Assembly: GCA_900317505.1 (NCBI GenBank) | Contig: ONHB01000009.1 | Coordinates: 1-64,000, forward strand | Length of the DNA stretch: 64,000 nucleotides | Origin: an uncultured Lachnospiraceae bacterium | Lineage (GTDB): Bacteria; Bacillota; Clostridia; Lachnospirales; Lachnospiraceae | Reading direction: 5' to 3' | Shown: piece by piece, positions 63,133 to 64,000 of the stretch | Layout: every line of letters starts with the position of its first letter | How positions within the stretch are numbered: position 1 is the stretch's first letter | Notes under the pieces: generated by a model | Database searches by the model: none | What the model was told of the DNA's origin: nothing | Seen by the model: the letters and a program-made list of their open reading frames with translations, nothing else | Made by a program: the position numbers and the translations under genes

Positions 63133-64000
63133 AAAATATGTCCGCCGATCTGTATTCCGGTAAGCCCCGGAATCGGGGTTCTGAAAAACAGACAGTTGCC
63201 GACCGGCGCTGATCCTGCCATGGCATCCTGTGCCGCAGCATAACAGGACTGCGTCGCCTTATGATTGGCAAGTGCAATGGCAAAACGTCCGCTGCCAACC
63301 GGTGAAAACTGGCGGTTCTGGTAAATAACCTCCAATATGGTATTGGGGAAAACCGAGCTCTTTACACGGTTCATGACAACATTGCCCACCGCAACCTGAC
63401 CGATGTACGGCTGATTGCCCGCCTCACAATAGATGATCGCGGCTAAAAGATCGATATCTCCGGATGCAAACGTGATCGAAGACAGGTCTGAAAAACCGGC
63501 TGCCATGGCCTGTTTGGTCAGGGCATTTTCTTCTTTCAATTTGGCCTGCAAGGTCGCGATATCATTTTCACTCTCCTCGGCCTTTTGTTCATATGCCAGC
63601 AGCTCTGCCTCTTTTTTGGAAATCTGATCCTGATAGTCAGCCACATTGAGACTGGCCTCATTTACCATCCCGGATACTTCATCCTGTTTGGCAAGTGCCT
63701 GTTCCTGCAGTGCACTAAGCGCCACACGTTCATCCACAATGCTCTGTTCATCATTTTGGATCGTTTCCTGGATCGTCATGTACTCTTCCAGCATTTCCCT
63801 GTCATACTGTGACATTCTTTCCACATATTCGGTTTTATTTAAAAAATCTGCAAAGCTTTCTGCATTGAAAAACAATTCCAGATAAGCAGAATCGCCTCTC
63901 TCATACATAAACTTGATCCGCTTTTTCATCGCGTCATACTGCTCAGCTTCACGTTCCTTGGCAGTTTCAAGCTCTTTTTGCTTTTCCACAAGCGCATTTT
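63126..64000 (-). CDS. SleB-type cell wall hydrolase with coiled coil, 5' end outside the window
   Basis: Reads to the window edge without a start, so only the last 291 residues are seen. The visible part has a PcsB-type coiled coil (MKKRIKFMYERGDSAYLELFFNAESFADFLNK, very like the NlpC/P60 protein at 15896), then a cell wall hydrolase (Hydrolase_2/SleB) domain: SGDIDLLAAIIYCEAGNQPYIGQVAVGNVVMNRVKSSVFPNTILEVIYQNRQFSPV, with the catalytic Glu in CEAGNQ. It probably cuts glycan strands during growth or germination. A signal peptide is expected upstream. Confidence 0.88.
   Translation of the reverse strand, partial: NALVEKQKELETAKEREAEQYDAMKKRIKFMYERGDSAYLELFFNAESFADFLNKTEYVERMSQYDREMLEEYMTIQETIQNDEQSIVDERVALSALQEQALAKQDEVSGMVNEASLNVADYQDQISKKEAELLAYEQKAEESENDIATLQAKLKEENALTKQAMAAGFSDLSSITFASGDIDLLAAIIYCEAGNQPYIGQVAVGNVVMNRVKSSVFPNTILEVIYQNRQFSPVGSGRFAIALANHKATQSCYAAAQDAMAGSAPVGNCLFFRTPIPGLTGIQIGGHIFY

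Overview
The window is a 64 kb chromosomal piece of a low-to-moderate GC, Gram-positive, endospore-forming anaerobe. The gene set fits a gut-type Lachnospiraceae (Clostridia): SpoIIID, a SipL-like DUF3794/LysM protein, a SpoIIQ-like M23 protein and SpoVG point to sporulation; paired GlgC/GlgD, pyrK-pyrD and an F-ATPase with a sodium-type c subunit fit Clostridia. The genus cannot be fixed from the sequence alone. No rRNA, tRNA or CRISPR array was seen.

Positions 1-10.7 kb are accessory. An LPXTG-like surface protein and a class B sortase are preceded by a leader holding a small ORF with eight TCTGC/GCAGA pentamers and an attenuator-like hairpin. Next comes an integrative mobilizable element: DUF6040 protein, a small coiled-coil gene nested in the relaxase gene, MobQ relaxase (MobA), an oriT with an IncQ/pGO1-type nick core, DUF3847, MobC, a frameshifted tyrosine integrase, a DnaC-like loader and replisome-organiser pair, a small DNA-binding protein, and a divergent XRE-type regulator. 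The element abuts the 3' end of guaA, a known integration target; its left end is not visible.

Positions 10.7-37.5 kb are core chromosome: guaA, trkA-trkH, spoIIID, a secreted NlpC/P60 hydrolase, a trigger-factor-like lipoprotein foldase, ispE plus a GntR regulator, sipL, pyrC/pyrK/pyrD, plsC, murF-ddl with a GH9-related membrane protein, a SpoIIQ-like protein, rsmJ, a sodium-coupled transporter and a CmpB-type membrane protein. Positions 37.7-51.3 kb hold mfd, pth, spoVG, glgC-glgD, murC, a dense DnaA-box cluster in front of a DnaD/DnaC-type primosome pair, prs, a zinc-ribbon protein, and queT behind a preQ1-II-like riboswitch. Positions 51.4-64 kb hold a large cell-surface propeller/C39-like protein, a very long inverted repeat (about 551 bp), the complete atpZ-I-B-E-F-H-A-G-D-C operon, a DUF402 protein and a SleB-type cell wall hydrolase cut by the window end.

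The most notable signals are: (1) the phase-variable leader ORF, where repeat number sets where a translating ribosome stops relative to an attenuator in front of the surface protein-sortase operon; (2) the 551-bp inverted repeat before the end of the atp operon; (3) two more palindromic intergenic elements; (4) six DnaA-box-like 9-mers upstream of the primosome genes; (5) overlapping genes at the 3' part of mobA beside a clear oriT.
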